64,000 nucleotides of DNA from Nitrospira sp. (GTDB lineage: Bacteria; Nitrospirota; Nitrospiria; Nitrospirales; Nitrospiraceae): assembly GCA_024760525.1 (NCBI GenBank), contig CP060499.1:3617501-3681500 (forward strand), given 5' to 3'. This document shows positions 26,552-35,665 of the stretch, piece by piece (position 1 is the stretch's first letter; every line of letters starts with the position of its first letter). A program made the translations under genes and the position numbers. A model generated the notes under the pieces. That model was not told where the DNA came from. It did not search any database and saw only the letters and a program-made list of their open reading frames with translations.

Positions 26552-27637
26552 TTACCCTCCCCCATCCAACACTTTTTTGAGTGCTTGAAGGAAGGCCGCA
26601 TTTTCGTCGGGCTGACCGATGGTGACACGAAGCATCGTTCCGTCGATATGCCGCACAATGATCCCCTCTCGCAGCAACGCTTCGAACACCAGTCTCCCAT
26701 TCCGCTGTGCATCAAAATAGAGAAAATTCGTCTCGCTCGGGATCGCGGCCACTCCCAGTGTGCGCAACCCGTGTTCCATCTGTTCCATCCCAGCCGCGTT
26801 GACCGCCCGACTCCTGGCCACATGCTCGTCATCTCCCAATGCAGCCAGTGCGGCTTTTTGCGCAAGACTGTTGGCATTGAACGGAGGCCGCACTCTATTC
26901 AGAAAATCGACGATCTCCGATGTGCCGATCCCGTACCCAATCCGTAACCCAGCCAGCCCGTATATTTTGGAGAATGTCCTCAAGACGATCGCGTTCCGCC
27001 CCTGCTTCACGAAGGCCATCGCATCGGGAAATCGTGGATTGCGGACATACTCAAAGTACGCTTCGTCGAACACGACAATGACATCTTCCGGCACCCGGGC
27101 CATGAATCGATCGACGGCTTCCGCCGATACCATCGTCCCGGTGGGGTTATTGGGATTGCAGAGAAAGAGCAATCGCGTCCTGGGCGTAATAGCCCGTACC
27201 ATTGACTCAAGGTCATGTGTCCAATTGACAAGAGGGACGATCACCGGCTTACCATGGACCGCCGTGACTTCCATTTTATAGATCACGAATGTGTGATCGG
27301 CCATGACCGCTTCGTCACCGGGCGTCAAGAACGTCCTGGCTAACAGCCCAAGGATCTCATCCGATCCGTTTCCCAGGATGACTTGTTCTCCCGACACTTT
27401 CCAACGATCTGCGATCGCCCGCCTGAGCTGATACGCGCTTCCATCCGGATATCGATGCAGCATATCCTGCGCGCCGCTCAGCGCCGCCAATGCTTTTGGT
27501 GAAGGCCCGAGTGCATTCTCGTTGGAGGCAAGCTTTATGACGCGGCTGAGGCCAAGCTCCCGTTGTAGCTCATCGATCGGTTTACCGGGAACGTACGGAC
27601 TGAGCGAGAGGATATCTGGATGAACCTGTAGTGCCAT
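26552..27637 (-). CDS. hisC: Histidinol-phosphate / aromatic aminotransferase
   Basis: A PLP-dependent fold-type I aminotransferase of 361 residues. It has 'LASNENALGPSPKA' (about 37), 'NPNNPTGT', the PLP lysine in 'TFSKIYGLAGLRIGYG', and a C-terminal Arg region 'RVTIGQPDENAAFL'. Sequence matches HisC, but the location between pheA and aroF with no his genes suggests it transaminates phenylpyruvate or hydroxyphenylpyruvate, or both these and imidazole acetol phosphate. Both assignments are family-consistent, and the specificity is inferred from context. Confidence 0.88.
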   Translation of the reverse strand: MALQVHPDILSLSPYVPGKPIDELQRELGLSRVIKLASNENALGPSPKALAALSGAQDMLHRYPDGSAYQLRRAIADRWKVSGEQVILGNGSDEILGLLARTFLTPGDEAVMADHTFVIYKMEVTAVHGKPVIVPLVNWTHDLESMVRAITPRTRLLFLCNPNNPTGTMVSAEAVDRFMARVPEDVIVVFDEAYFEYVRNPRFPDAMAFVKQGRNAIVLRTFSKIYGLAGLRIGYGIGTSEIVDFLNRVRPPFNANSLAQKAALAALGDDEHVARSRAVNAAGMEQMEHGLRTLGVAAIPSETNFLYFDAQRNGRLVFEALLREGIIVRHIDGTMLRVTIGQPDENAAFLQALKKVLDGGG

Positions 27638-27639
27638 GG

Positions 27640-28704
27640 TCAGCTATGGATTGGATAGGAGCCCAAAATCTTCATGAAGAGGCAACGTCCTTTGACTTCT
27701 TCTACTGCTCGATTGACCCGCTCCTCATTGATATGGCCCTCGACATCCACGAAAAAAATGTACTCCCACGCTTTCCGTTGTGATGGGCGAGATTCGATCT
27801 TGGTCATGTTGATCCCGTGAGAGGCAAAGGGACGGAGCAAGTCATAGAGCGCGCCGACTTTATCCTTAACGGATAACATCAGCGACGTCTTATCTTTCCC
27901 TGTCCTCTCTGAAGGCTTCTGCGACAGGACCAGAAAACGCGTAAAATTATTGAGGTTATCTTCGATGCGGGCTCTGATCACCTTCAGCCCGTAGAGTTGG
28001 CCGGCCAATTCCGATGCAATGGCAGCCGACGTCGGTTCATCGATGCACAATTCAGCGGCTCGGGCGGTGCTGGCCACTTCGACTGCTGGAACATGTGGAA
28101 GATTTGTCTCGAGCCAGTTCCGACATTGCGCAAGGGCATGCGGATGAGAATAGATTTTCTTCACGTCCTGGATAAGCCCGGAATTCGAGAGGAGGTGATG
28201 GGAGACTTCCTGAAGAATTTCCCCATAGATCAGCAAGTTGGAATCGATAAACATGTCGAGGGTGTGATTCACCACACCTTCCGTCGTGTTTTCGATCGGC
28301 ACCACCCCGAAATTGGCTCGACTGCGCTCGACCTCGCTGAACACCTCTTTGATGCTGTGAACAGGCACATACTGGACGGAGGAGCCGAACTTCTGCATAC
28401 AGGCCATGTGGGTAAACGTCGCCCTCGGCCCCAGATAAGCTACTTTCTGGGGTGCCTCCAAGGACAAGGACGCCGACATGATTTCGCGATACACGGATCG
28501 GATGGCGTCACTGGGAAAAGGACCTGTATTCAGCTTCGTGAGTCGCTCGATGATTTCAGCCTCTCGGCCGGCGGTATGCAGGTTGGCTTCGGCATCCTTT
28601 TCTTTCTTGAGCTTTCCGATTTCGATCACGCTCCTCGACCGTTCGTTGAGCATCCGAATGATTTCGTCATCGATCCTATCGATTTCTTTACGGTATTCAG
28701 ACAT
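27640..28704 (-). CDS. pheA: Bifunctional chorismate mutase / prephenate dehydratase (P-protein)
   Basis: From ATG 28704 (AAGAGA upstream) the product has about 354 residues. The first ~85 are an AroQ-type chorismate mutase helix bundle ('IDRIDDEIIRMLNERS', with catalytic Arg and Lys). Residues ~90-270 are the dehydratase domain ('GPRATFTHMA', 'PIENTTEGVVNHTLD'). The C-terminal ACT domain has 'GALYDLLRPFASHGINMTKIESRPS', the phenylalanine-feedback element. It heads the long aromatic block, ending two bases before hisC. It supplies chorismate mutase to both branches. Confidence 0.95.
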   Translation of the reverse strand: MSEYRKEIDRIDDEIIRMLNERSRSVIEIGKLKKEKDAEANLHTAGREAEIIERLTKLNTGPFPSDAIRSVYREIMSASLSLEAPQKVAYLGPRATFTHMACMQKFGSSVQYVPVHSIKEVFSEVERSRANFGVVPIENTTEGVVNHTLDMFIDSNLLIYGEILQEVSHHLLSNSGLIQDVKKIYSHPHALAQCRNWLETNLPHVPAVEVASTARAAELCIDEPTSAAIASELAGQLYGLKVIRARIEDNLNNFTRFLVLSQKPSERTGKDKTSLMLSVKDKVGALYDLLRPFASHGINMTKIESRPSQRKAWEYIFFVDVEGHINEERVNRAVEEVKGRCLFMKILGSYPIHS

Positions 28705-28865
28705 GTCTCTTGGCATGATGAGCCTAGCCTCGGGCACCGAATTCGGGAGGACTGCGTCATCCCCGTGAGGGAAGGGGGATCATATAGACAAGTGGAGGAT
28801 TTTACAGGAACGGCGGAATCTATTGCAAGGACAGCGCTAGAAGATCAGGAGGGCGGAGCCTGCCG

Positions 28866-29870
28866 TTACATCAGCAAGGGAGACGATCGTTTAAAGTGGT
28901 CATAGGCCAACCGTGTGACCTGTCGACCACGTCCGGTGCGGTCCAAAAATCCGGCTTGGATCAGATAGGGCTCGTATACGTCTTCGATCGTGCCTTTATC
29001 TTCCTGAACCGCTGCTGCCAGGGATTCAACACCCACGGGTCCGCCATTGAACTTCTCGATGATCGTTAGAAGGATCTTGCGGTCCATATCGTCGAATCCG
29101 GCTTCATCGATTCCCACCCAGGCCAGCCCCTCTTTGGCGACTTGCTCGGTAATATGCCCGCTCGCTTTGATTTGGGCATAGTCTCTGATGCGCTTAATCA
29201 GCCGGTTCACAATCCGCGGCGTTCCACGAGCCCGGCGCGATATCTCCGCGGCCCCCTCCCGGTCGATTCCGACGCCCAACACTCCGGCAGATCTGGTCAC
29301 AATGGCCTCCAGCTCGGATGGTCCATAGAATTCCAGCCGATAGACCAAACCGAACCGGTCCCGCAAGGGAGAGGTTAAAGACCCGGCCCGCGTCGTCGCC
29401 CCCACGAGTGTGAATTGCGGGAGATCAAGCTTGACCGTCCTTGTTGCAGGTCCTTGGCCGATGACCAGATCCAGTTGAAAGTCCTCCATGGCCGGATACA
29501 GCGCTTCCTCCACCGATGCGGGCAGACGATGAATTTCATCGATAAACAGCACATCATGTTCTTGGAGATTGGTCAGAATCGCCGCCAGATCACCGGCATG
29601 GGTGAGAACCAGCCCCGATGTCGACCGCAATGCCGCCCCCATTTCTTTGGCGATAATGTGAGCGATGGTCGTTTTGCCGAGGCCTGGCGGTCCGTAGAAA
29701 ATGGCATGGTCGAGCGCCTCCCGCCGCTGCTTGGCCGCTTCGATACAGATCCGCAGCGACTCCTTCATTTTCTCCTGACCGACATATTCATTGAGCGTTT
29801 GAGGACGGAGCACATTCTCCAGACCTCGCTCTTCATCTGTCGCGCAATTGGTCACGAGTCGTTCAGTCAT
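28866..29870 (-). CDS. ruvB: Holliday junction branch migration helicase RuvB
   Basis: The 334-residue AAA+ motor has the Walker [10 protein letters not shown], Walker B '[10 protein letters not shown]', sensor '[18 protein letters not shown]', and the C-terminal winged helix ('[17 protein letters not shown]'). It drives branch migration together with RuvA. Its gene is separated from ruvA by a small secreted-protein gene on the same strand, an unusual arrangement. Confidence 0.96.
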   Translation of the reverse strand: MTERLVTNCATDEERGLENVLRPQTLNEYVGQEKMKESLRICIEAAKQRREALDHAIFYGPPGLGKTTIAHIIAKEMGAALRSTSGLVLTHAGDLAAILTNLQEHDVLFIDEIHRLPASVEEALYPAMEDFQLDLVIGQGPATRTVKLDLPQFTLVGATTRAGSLTSPLRDRFGLVYRLEFYGPSELEAIVTRSAGVLGVGIDREGAAEISRRARGTPRIVNRLIKRIRDYAQIKASGHITEQVAKEGLAWVGIDEAGFDDMDRKILLTIIEKFNGGPVGVESLAAAVQEDKGTIEDVYEPYLIQAGFLDRTGRGRQVTRLAYDHFKRSSPLLM

Positions 29871-29880
29871 GGCGCAACAC

Positions 29881-30375
29881 TCATTTCTCTTTGTTCTCCT
29901 GCATTTGTTGATACTTCGGGGGAGGGGGCAGCGCGCCCTGTCCAGGCTTTGCCGTGCTGCCGCAATCCGGGGGACACGTTTTGTAGCCTTGCCCCGGGTC
30001 AGGCAAGTTTGTCTCCATCTTCCGCAACTGGCATTGGGTCAGCCGGCCACCATCTTTACTCCCGCATCGCGCAGGAACTGAGGAACTGCCTATTTCTGCA
30101 TAACCTTCGGGACATCCCCCACACACTCCCAGCATGTTGACCCCAAGCGGCACACACTGTACGAGGGTTGGGTCACCCTCTTTGCAAATTTCTGGTGATT
30201 GCGTAACACCGGTCGTCGCATACCCGTCCGGACACGTTCCGCAGGTCATTCTGGTGCTTTTCGGCTCCGCACCCTCCTGCGCGACGCTGCTGGCTGGAAA
30301 CGTGGCGGCCAGGGCCGCTCCGATAAACACACTGTACATAAAAAGGTTGGCGGCATTCTTAATGGTGAATGGCAT
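29881..30375 (-). CDS. Secreted Cys-rich protein inserted between ruvA and ruvB
   Basis: From ATG 30375, with an AAGGGGGTAGGA ribosome site inside the ruvA tail, the product is 164 residues. A signal peptide (hydrophobic core about 11-32, cleavage near 'SSVAQEG') leads to two repeats of a ~35-residue Cys-rich unit: [12 protein letters not shown]...C...C and [12 protein letters not shown]...C...C. A third Cys pair (CPPDC) and a proline-rich tail follow. The cysteines probably form disulfides in the periplasm. I know no family with this pattern. It has no evident link to recombination. Confidence 0.7.
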   Translation of the reverse strand: MPFTIKNAANLFMYSVFIGAALAATFPASSVAQEGAEPKSTRMTCGTCPDGYATTGVTQSPEICKEGDPTLVQCVPLGVNMLGVCGGCPEGYAEIGSSSVPARCGSKDGGRLTQCQLRKMETNLPDPGQGYKTCPPDCGSTAKPGQGALPPPPKYQQMQENKEK

Positions 30376-30379
30376 TGTC

Positions 30380-30988
30380 CTACCCCCTTGCAAGTTCCTT
30401 GAGACCTTCGCGGATGAGCTCCTTCAGCGCGAGCGAACCTGTCGTCGCCTTCATCACGCGATTCAAGGCTTCTCTGACATCCTGGGCACGATATCCCAAG
30501 TTTATCAGAGCGGAGAGCGCATCCTCATAAGGCCCATCCACCAAGGGGGCTTCAGCTGCCGTGGTTCTGGGGTGTGCCCCACTGATCTTGCCTGCCTTGT
30601 CCTTTAGTTCGAGCGCAATACGGCCTGCCGATTTCTTCCCGATACCCGGAACAGTGGCAAGCTTTTCGACATCCTCGGTCTGGATGGCGTGAACCAGATC
30701 CGTAACCGATAAGCTGGACAGGACACTGAGGGCGAGTTTTGGACCGATGCCCGATACGCTGGTCAGCAGCAAAAACGATTCCTTCTCACCGTGTGAGAGA
30801 AAGCCGAACAACTGAATCGCATCTTCACGGAGATGCGTATGAATATTCAGCGCGGTCACTTCGTCGAGATTCGGGAGGGCATAATAGGTGCTGAGAGGGA
30901 TATGAACTTCATATCCAACCCCGTGCACATCAAGCGTGAGGTGGGTAGGTGCCTTGAATGCCAACCGCCCCGTGAGAAAGGCGATCAT
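30380..30988 (-). CDS. ruvA: Holliday junction DNA helicase subunit RuvA
   Basis: The 202-residue subunit has the N-terminal OB domain (GVGYEVHIPLST), two helix-hairpin-helix motifs (VSGIGPKLALSVLS; VPGIGKKSAGRIALELKD), and a C-terminal RuvB-contact domain (DALSALINLGYRAQDVREAL). It tetramerises on Holliday junctions. It follows yebC by ~45 bases. No ruvC is found between them, where it usually sits. Confidence 0.95.
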   Translation of the reverse strand: MIAFLTGRLAFKAPTHLTLDVHGVGYEVHIPLSTYYALPNLDEVTALNIHTHLREDAIQLFGFLSHGEKESFLLLTSVSGIGPKLALSVLSSLSVTDLVHAIQTEDVEKLATVPGIGKKSAGRIALELKDKAGKISGAHPRTTAAEAPLVDGPYEDALSALINLGYRAQDVREALNRVMKATTGSLALKELIREGLKELARG

Positions 30989-31034
30989 GTCGTCTCGTTA
31001 TCCGAGGACCACAACGTTGGGAGTTGGTGAACGG

Positions 31035-31793
31035 TTACCCCGCCGCAGTCGCGGCGACTTTTTCCATGACCTCATCCGGAATATCGAAGTTGGCATGGAC
31101 TTTCTGAACATCATCGTGTTCGTCCAACACTTCCATCAATTTCAGCATTTGTTCGGCAGGTTTTTCTTCCAGCCTGATGGTATTCTGGGGAACGTACGTG
31201 ATTTCCGCAAGCGTCGTTTCGATCTTGCCATCCGCCAACGCCTTCTTCACAGCCTCAAAGTCGTGAGAATCAGTGAACACCTCATAACTCTTCTCACCGA
31301 CCTTCACATCTTCCGCCCCGGCATCGAGCGCCAATGAGAGAAGGGTATCCTCATCGACCTTCCCCTTCTCAATCGAGATAAGCCCCTTCTTGTGAAACTG
31401 CCAGGCGACAGCACCAGCCTCGGCCATATTGCCATGATTTTTCGTCAGCAGGCTTCGAATCTCCGCCACCGTCCGATTCCGGTTGTCGCTCGTGATTTCG
31501 AGAAGAAGTGCCGTCCCTCCAGGGCCATACCCCTCTAAAGAAAACTCCTCATAGGACACCCCCGGCAATTCCCCTGTCCCTCGCTGGACAGCTTTCTTCA
31601 TCGTGTCGCCGGGCATGTTGGCTTCCTTCGCCTTCGCGATAGCCAAACGCAGGCGGGGATTGCCATCCGGATCCCCTCCGGACCGAGCCGCAATGGTGAG
31701 TTCTCGGATGATTCGCGTGAAGATCTTACCGCGCTTCGCGTCCTGGGCTCCTTTGTGCCGTTTGATTGTTGCCCAGTGACTATGTCCACCCAT
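31035..31793 (-). CDS. yebC: YebC/PmpR-family regulator or ribosome-rescue factor
   Basis: This 252-residue protein has the conserved N-terminus GGHSHWATIKRHKGAQDAKRGKIF, the 'ERGTGE' class internal motif (here VQRGTGELPGVSYEE), 'YGPGGTALLLEITSDNRNRT', and an acidic C-terminal domain ending in 'HANFDIPDEVM'. The family was named as transcriptional regulators, and more recently linked to relief of ribosome stalling. It leads the ruv transcription unit, an arrangement common in bacteria. Confidence 0.93.
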   Translation of the reverse strand: MGGHSHWATIKRHKGAQDAKRGKIFTRIIRELTIAARSGGDPDGNPRLRLAIAKAKEANMPGDTMKKAVQRGTGELPGVSYEEFSLEGYGPGGTALLLEITSDNRNRTVAEIRSLLTKNHGNMAEAGAVAWQFHKKGLISIEKGKVDEDTLLSLALDAGAEDVKVGEKSYEVFTDSHDFEAVKKALADGKIETTLAEITYVPQNTIRLEEKPAEQMLKLMEVLDEHDDVQKVHANFDIPDEVMEKVAATAAG

Positions 31794-31925
31794 GTGTTCC
31801 CTCCTCTACCCGGCCTCACTCTCTAGGCGGTTAGAGATGCGTACTAAGGCAATGAAGACTATGAGAAGCTAGACGTAGCATAGGCCTCGGAAGGGTGTCA
31901 ATTACCGAAGCTCGCCGGAATCATG

Positions 31926-32678
31926 CTACTCGAAATATAGGAGCAGCTGAATACCGATTAGGATCACAAGTCCCCCCCAGGCCAATTCCCACTTTTTCCC
32001 TGGATGCCGTGATGCACCGGATGTCCACGAAGCCATCGCAGTCGATACGGTAGCACCGACACCCAGACTTCCTAGAAGAGTATGGTGAAGCGCGATCATC
32101 GAATTGGCAGGGTGATCTCCGTGCGAGTGAACGAAGAGAAGCAGTGCGCCGGTCAGGCCGAAGAATACCAATGGAGCCGCCCAGGCCGGATGGCGAGCCC
32201 AACCGACTCGGCGAAGCGTCTCGCTTACCGCCGCGGTGGCGGCAAACACCCCATAAAATTTATGCTGGAGAATTTCCGGATCTTGTCCGGAGAATGTCTG
32301 CATAAAACTCAGAGACCCGATCGGCCACGCCTCATGGTCACTCCATACCAGGAGGAACCCTCCAATTACAGCGAGCGCGCCAGGCAGGACGAAACGGGAC
32401 CATACGGGCACGGGATACCGCAACGCATGGCCCAATTCAGCCAGTCCGAATAGTAATACGAAGAGTCCGGCGAAACGATGATTGAACTCCGAATAGGCGA
32501 CGCCTTGGACTGAGCCCTCCCAATCAACATTTCCATGTTCGTCGTGAGGAGTATGCGTCGTACCTGTTCCACGGGAGACATCGGGGTGAGCAAGCTGTAG
32601 TGCATGCCCGTCGAGAAACCGGGTAAGCGGAAGGACGAACAGAACACACAGAGCGAGCGCGAAAATCCACCACTTCAT
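31926..32678 (-). CDS. Polytopic membrane protein with many conserved-type histidines
   Basis: The 250-residue protein has about six to seven hydrophobic segments. Histidines near membrane boundaries (EFNHRFAG, SDHEAWP, QHKFYG, HSHGDH, ALHHTLLG) suggest metal or heme binding. The arrangement recalls CopD-like or cytochrome b561-like families, a weak resemblance only. It is flanked by terminators on the left side of the PCP_red gene and is probably transcribed alone. I would call it an inner-membrane protein with possible metal or heme ligands, function unknown. Confidence 0.65.
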   Translation of the reverse strand: MKWWIFALALCVLFVLPLTRFLDGHALQLAHPDVSRGTGTTHTPHDEHGNVDWEGSVQGVAYSEFNHRFAGLFVLLFGLAELGHALRYPVPVWSRFVLPGALAVIGGFLLVWSDHEAWPIGSLSFMQTFSGQDPEILQHKFYGVFAATAAVSETLRRVGWARHPAWAAPLVFFGLTGALLLFVHSHGDHPANSMIALHHTLLGSLGVGATVSTAMASWTSGASRHPGKKWELAWGGLVILIGIQLLLYFE

Positions 32679-32713
32679 ACGAGAGCCGCTGTACGGAGAA
32701 CGCAGATAGTGGA

Positions 32714-32743
32714 AAGGCCCATCCAGACGGCCGGATGGGCCTT
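32714..32743 (-). terminator. Terminator of the zinc-ribbon/PCP_red gene
   Basis: Perfect 11-base arms AAGGCCCATCC and GGATGGGCCTT enclose an 8-base loop just after the stop of the leftward gene at 32771. On the minus strand the stem is followed by TTTCC, a short T tract. Confidence 0.8.
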
Positions 32744-32770
32744 AACGTTGTCCGCTATAAACATATGCTC

Positions 32771-33505
32771 TTACATGAACTTCATAAACTTGTCTTTCGC
32801 CTCGTCCATCACTTGAGCGGTGATGGTCGACACTCCACGTTCCTTTGCCAGACGTTCGATCTCTTTTCGGGCCATCGGCCGGATAAAGTCCGGAATGTTT
32901 TCGAGCCGTTGTTCGGCCTCCCGTGACCACGTCATGCCGTTGGGCGAATCACTCTTCGAGTCATCCATGACTTGGAGCGTGATCGTCTTGAACCCGTGCT
33001 TGCGCGCGTACGTCTCGACACTGCCTTGAACCATTGGTTTGACAAAAGCAGGCAGCCGATCAAGTTTTTCCTTGGCATCGGGTGTCCAGGTGAACTCGGA
33101 AGATCCGGCGTTGGTTCCGTTCTCGGGCTTACCGCCGGCTGTCAGGCCCATCTCAGCTACCATGGCCGAGAACGGACAGCCACTCGCTTTCTCAGGAGCT
33201 TTCGCCGGTGACGCTGCTGTCGTGGACACAGCCGGCGCACTTAGAGTTTGCTTAGTCGCTGTGGGAGCCGCTTGACCGTTTCCCGCTAACGCGCGTAAAC
33301 CTTCCATAGACGCCGCTGGCTCTGCCCGCGCTCCCAGTTTCAACCCCAAGGCATTCATCATGTTCGTTTCGCCGGCATTGGTCACCATCGAAAACTTTGC
33401 GTTACACGACGGACATGCGAAAAAGACTCCAAGCGACCCTTCCTCTGGTTTCTCAACCTTCTCGAGGCCCATATAGGTTTCGCAGTTGAGGCATACAAAT
33501 TTCAT
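32771..33505 (-). CDS. Zinc-ribbon protein with two PCP_red repeats
   Basis: The first 40 residues of this 244-residue protein form a ribbon (VCLNCET ... FFACPSCNAKF). A flexible Ala/Thr/Pro-rich middle includes a further Cys-containing bit (KASGCPFSAMV). The second half has two PCP_red-type units: FTWTPDAKEKLDRLPAFVKP and MTWSREAEQRLENIPDFIRP, each followed by a KxxIERxAxExG-like helix and 'ITAQVMDEAK'. The same domain occurs four times in the gene at 17849. Function is unknown; a redox or metal role is suggested only by the cysteines. Confidence 0.75.
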   Translation of the reverse strand: MKFVCLNCETYMGLEKVEKPEEGSLGVFFACPSCNAKFSMVTNAGETNMMNALGLKLGARAEPAASMEGLRALAGNGQAAPTATKQTLSAPAVSTTAASPAKAPEKASGCPFSAMVAEMGLTAGGKPENGTNAGSSEFTWTPDAKEKLDRLPAFVKPMVQGSVETYARKHGFKTITLQVMDDSKSDSPNGMTWSREAEQRLENIPDFIRPMARKEIERLAKERGVSTITAQVMDEAKDKFMKFM

Positions 33506-33683
33506 ATAGACTCCTGTTCCAGCGATCCGAGAAAACTTGCTTCAAGGCTACGCTATCACACGGATTTTCGGTGAGTCAAACCGCTGGAGAGGAACGGGAG
33601 CGAGACAGGCAGTTTTAAAATTCTGGACCGATAAGACGAAGTGCCTGCCGCAGTGTTCCAGGGTCTCCCGCGGAGAGTCGACT

Positions 33684-35528
33684 CTAGATCGAATACTGGA
33701 AGATCGGTTTCGCGCCAATGGCTTGTGCGAGCACACCCCGACGCTTCAGCTCTTCGAGAATGCGAGCAGTCGCTGCGTCGAAATCCGTGGGGCCGCTGAG
33801 GACCACATCGGTATTCGGCGGCGGCTCCTCTTCGGACTTGCTCATGTGGACGGCGATGACCGGCGCAGGATGGACGAGGGTCCTGATCGCTTGTGAGGCC
33901 TCTCGGAAGGCCAGGCCGAAGGGGTTCGTCGTGGAGACGACGATGAGACCGGTGTCGGTGAGAAGTCGCGCCACTTCGCCATAGCGCCGAGCCATTTCTG
34001 CGGTTTGTCCCCGCTCTTCTTCACTCAAATCCGCGTCCAGCCCACGGCGAAGATTTTCTCCATCCAACAAGTACGCGTGACGCCCATCCGCCACGAGGCG
34101 GCCTTCGAGCTTTCTGGCCAGGAATGATTTGCCGGTATGCCGCCCCCCGGTGATCAGAACCACCGCTGCTCGATGACCATATTGTTGCGCACGATCCTCA
34201 ACCGTCACTTCGCCTTTGACCCAGGCAAAGTCGCGGCGTCTGGCTTCTTCGCGGAGGAACTCTTGATCGTCGTGGACCAATTCGGTAATGATTCCGCCGC
34301 CTGCAATATCGTATTCGTCGACCAGGACGAAACGTCCGGTCGCTTCGAACGACGCGGACAGATCGAAGGCGACCGGAGCTTTCGTGCGCAAGGTCAGTTC
34401 CGCCACTTGGTTCTTGTTGATGGTGCTGCTGCCCTGTTGTTGGGCCAGGTCCATCGTGTCGATAATCCGATGAATCGACGCCACTTCGCAGTCCACTTCC
34501 TTGGTCGCCACCCGCAACAGATATTTGCGGCCCTTTTCCAACGGCCGCTTGCCGAGCCAGAAGAGATTGGCACGAAACGCCGTCGACACCAGAGGCAAGT
34601 GTGCCTGAAGTGAGGCAACCTCTCCCCGTTCCACGAAAATCTGTTCGTCGAGCGTCACCCCGATGGACTGTCCCGCCTGCCCTTCGGTCGGTTGCGGTTC
34701 AATGTTGAAGGCTTCCACCGTCCGAATCGTGGCCCGCTTATTGGACGGCGAGAAGATGAGGTGATCGCCGACCTTCAGGCGCCCGGCGGCAATTCGGCCG
34801 GTGATGATCCGGCGGGCGTCGAATTTATACACATCCTGCACCGGCAATCGGAGAGGCTGTTCCGAACGAGCGGCTTCTTTCTGGAACGCGCTGAGCGTTT
34901 CCAAAACGGTGGGTCCGCTGTACCATGACATCTGCCCGCTGCGATTGGCGATATTGTCGCCGAGCTTGGCGCTTACAGGAATGAACTGCGACGGCACGGC
35001 TTTGAACTGTCCCAGGAATTCCCGATATTCCTTCTCGATTCCCTCAAACACGTCCTGCCGGTACCCGACCAGATCCATCTTGTTGACGACCACGGCAAAC
35101 TGCCTGACGCCCAGGAGCGACAGCAGGTAGCCGTGCTTCTTCGACTGTTCCTTGACTCCTTCCAGCGCGTCGATGAGCAACAAGGCGGCTTCGGCACGTG
35201 CCGCGCCGGAAATCATATTCTTGAGGAATTCTTTGTGCCCCGGGGCGTCGATGATGATGTACTGCCGGCCCTTCCACATAAAAAAGGTGCGGGCTGTGTC
35301 GATCGTGATTCCCTGCTCCTGCTCTTCGAGGAAGGCGTCGAAGAGAAACGCGTATTCGAATTCCTTCCCCTGCTGGCGACAGATGGCTTGGACCTTCTCC
35401 AGCTTGCCGTCCGGGAGTGAGCCGGTATCGGCATAGAGTCGGCCCAGCAAGGTTGACTTGCCATGATCCACATGGCCGACGATCACAATATTCAAATTCT
35501 CTGACGGCTTAGTATTGGTCATCGTCAC
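33684..35528 (-). CDS. cysN: Sulfate adenylyltransferase large subunit (CysN) fused to a degenerate APS-kinase-like domain
   Basis: Residues 1-440 are CysN, an EF-Tu-like GTPase that drives ATP sulfurylase: [10 protein letters not shown] (P-loop), DAPGHKEF and NKMD are intact. From ~450 a CysC-like domain follows, with P-loop GGRHTGKS at 461-468 and a DGENLRRGL motif. However, the region that should carry the RDxKGLY-type substrate loop is replaced by a proline/acidic segment ([12 protein letters not shown]), and 'isPyR' is altered to NPFGLAFRE. The kinase half is therefore probably inactive or changed. Because the operon also carries an Fe-S APS reductase, PAPS is not needed for assimilation. 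Confidence 0.88.
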   Translation of the reverse strand: MTMTNTKPSENLNIVIVGHVDHGKSTLLGRLYADTGSLPDGKLEKVQAICRQQGKEFEYAFLFDAFLEEQEQGITIDTARTFFMWKGRQYIIIDAPGHKEFLKNMISGAARAEAALLLIDALEGVKEQSKKHGYLLSLLGVRQFAVVVNKMDLVGYRQDVFEGIEKEYREFLGQFKAVPSQFIPVSAKLGDNIANRSGQMSWYSGPTVLETLSAFQKEAARSEQPLRLPVQDVYKFDARRIITGRIAAGRLKVGDHLIFSPSNKRATIRTVEAFNIEPQPTEGQAGQSIGVTLDEQIFVERGEVASLQAHLPLVSTAFRANLFWLGKRPLEKGRKYLLRVATKEVDCEVASIHRIIDTMDLAQQQGSSTINKNQVAELTLRTKAPVAFDLSASFEATGRFVLVDEYDIAGGGIITELVHDDQEFLREEARRRDFAWVKGEVTVEDRAQQYGHRAAVVLITGGRHTGKSFLARKLEGRLVADGRHAYLLDGENLRRGLDADLSEEERGQTAEMARRYGEVARLLTDTGLIVVSTTNPFGLAFREASQAIRTLVHPAPVIAVHMSKSEEEPPPNTDVVLSGPTDFDAATARILEELKRRGVLAQAIGAKPIFQYSI

Positions 35529-35541
35529 GTCCGTTACTTTC

Positions 35542-35665
35542 CAGAATGCTCAAATGGGCAGACCAGCGAGGCCGCAGGCGAGAAACAACCGGAGACGTAC
35601 TTCGGAAGTACGTTGAGGATTGTTTCGAACCGAGAACGACGCTGGATGCTCATTTCAGCATTCTG
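35542..35665. repeat. Large multi-stem palindromic element between cysD and cysN
   Basis: Nested inverted repeats fill the gap. Outer arms CAGAATGCT (35542-35550) and AGCATTCTG (35657-35665); then CCAGCG (35563-35568) and CGCTGG (35640-35645); GAAACAA (35582-35588) and TTGTTTC (35620-35626); and a central ACGTACTTC/GAAGTACGT around one G (35595-35613). The whole 124-base stretch can fold into one long interrupted stem. It abuts the cysD stop. It resembles a dispersed repeat I recall from Nitrospira genomes, but I cannot check copies here. Confidence 0.75.

Noticed and set aside
28738..28865. Possible attenuator before pheA
   Set aside because: No leader peptide rich in Phe codons and no paired hairpins were seen in this interval.
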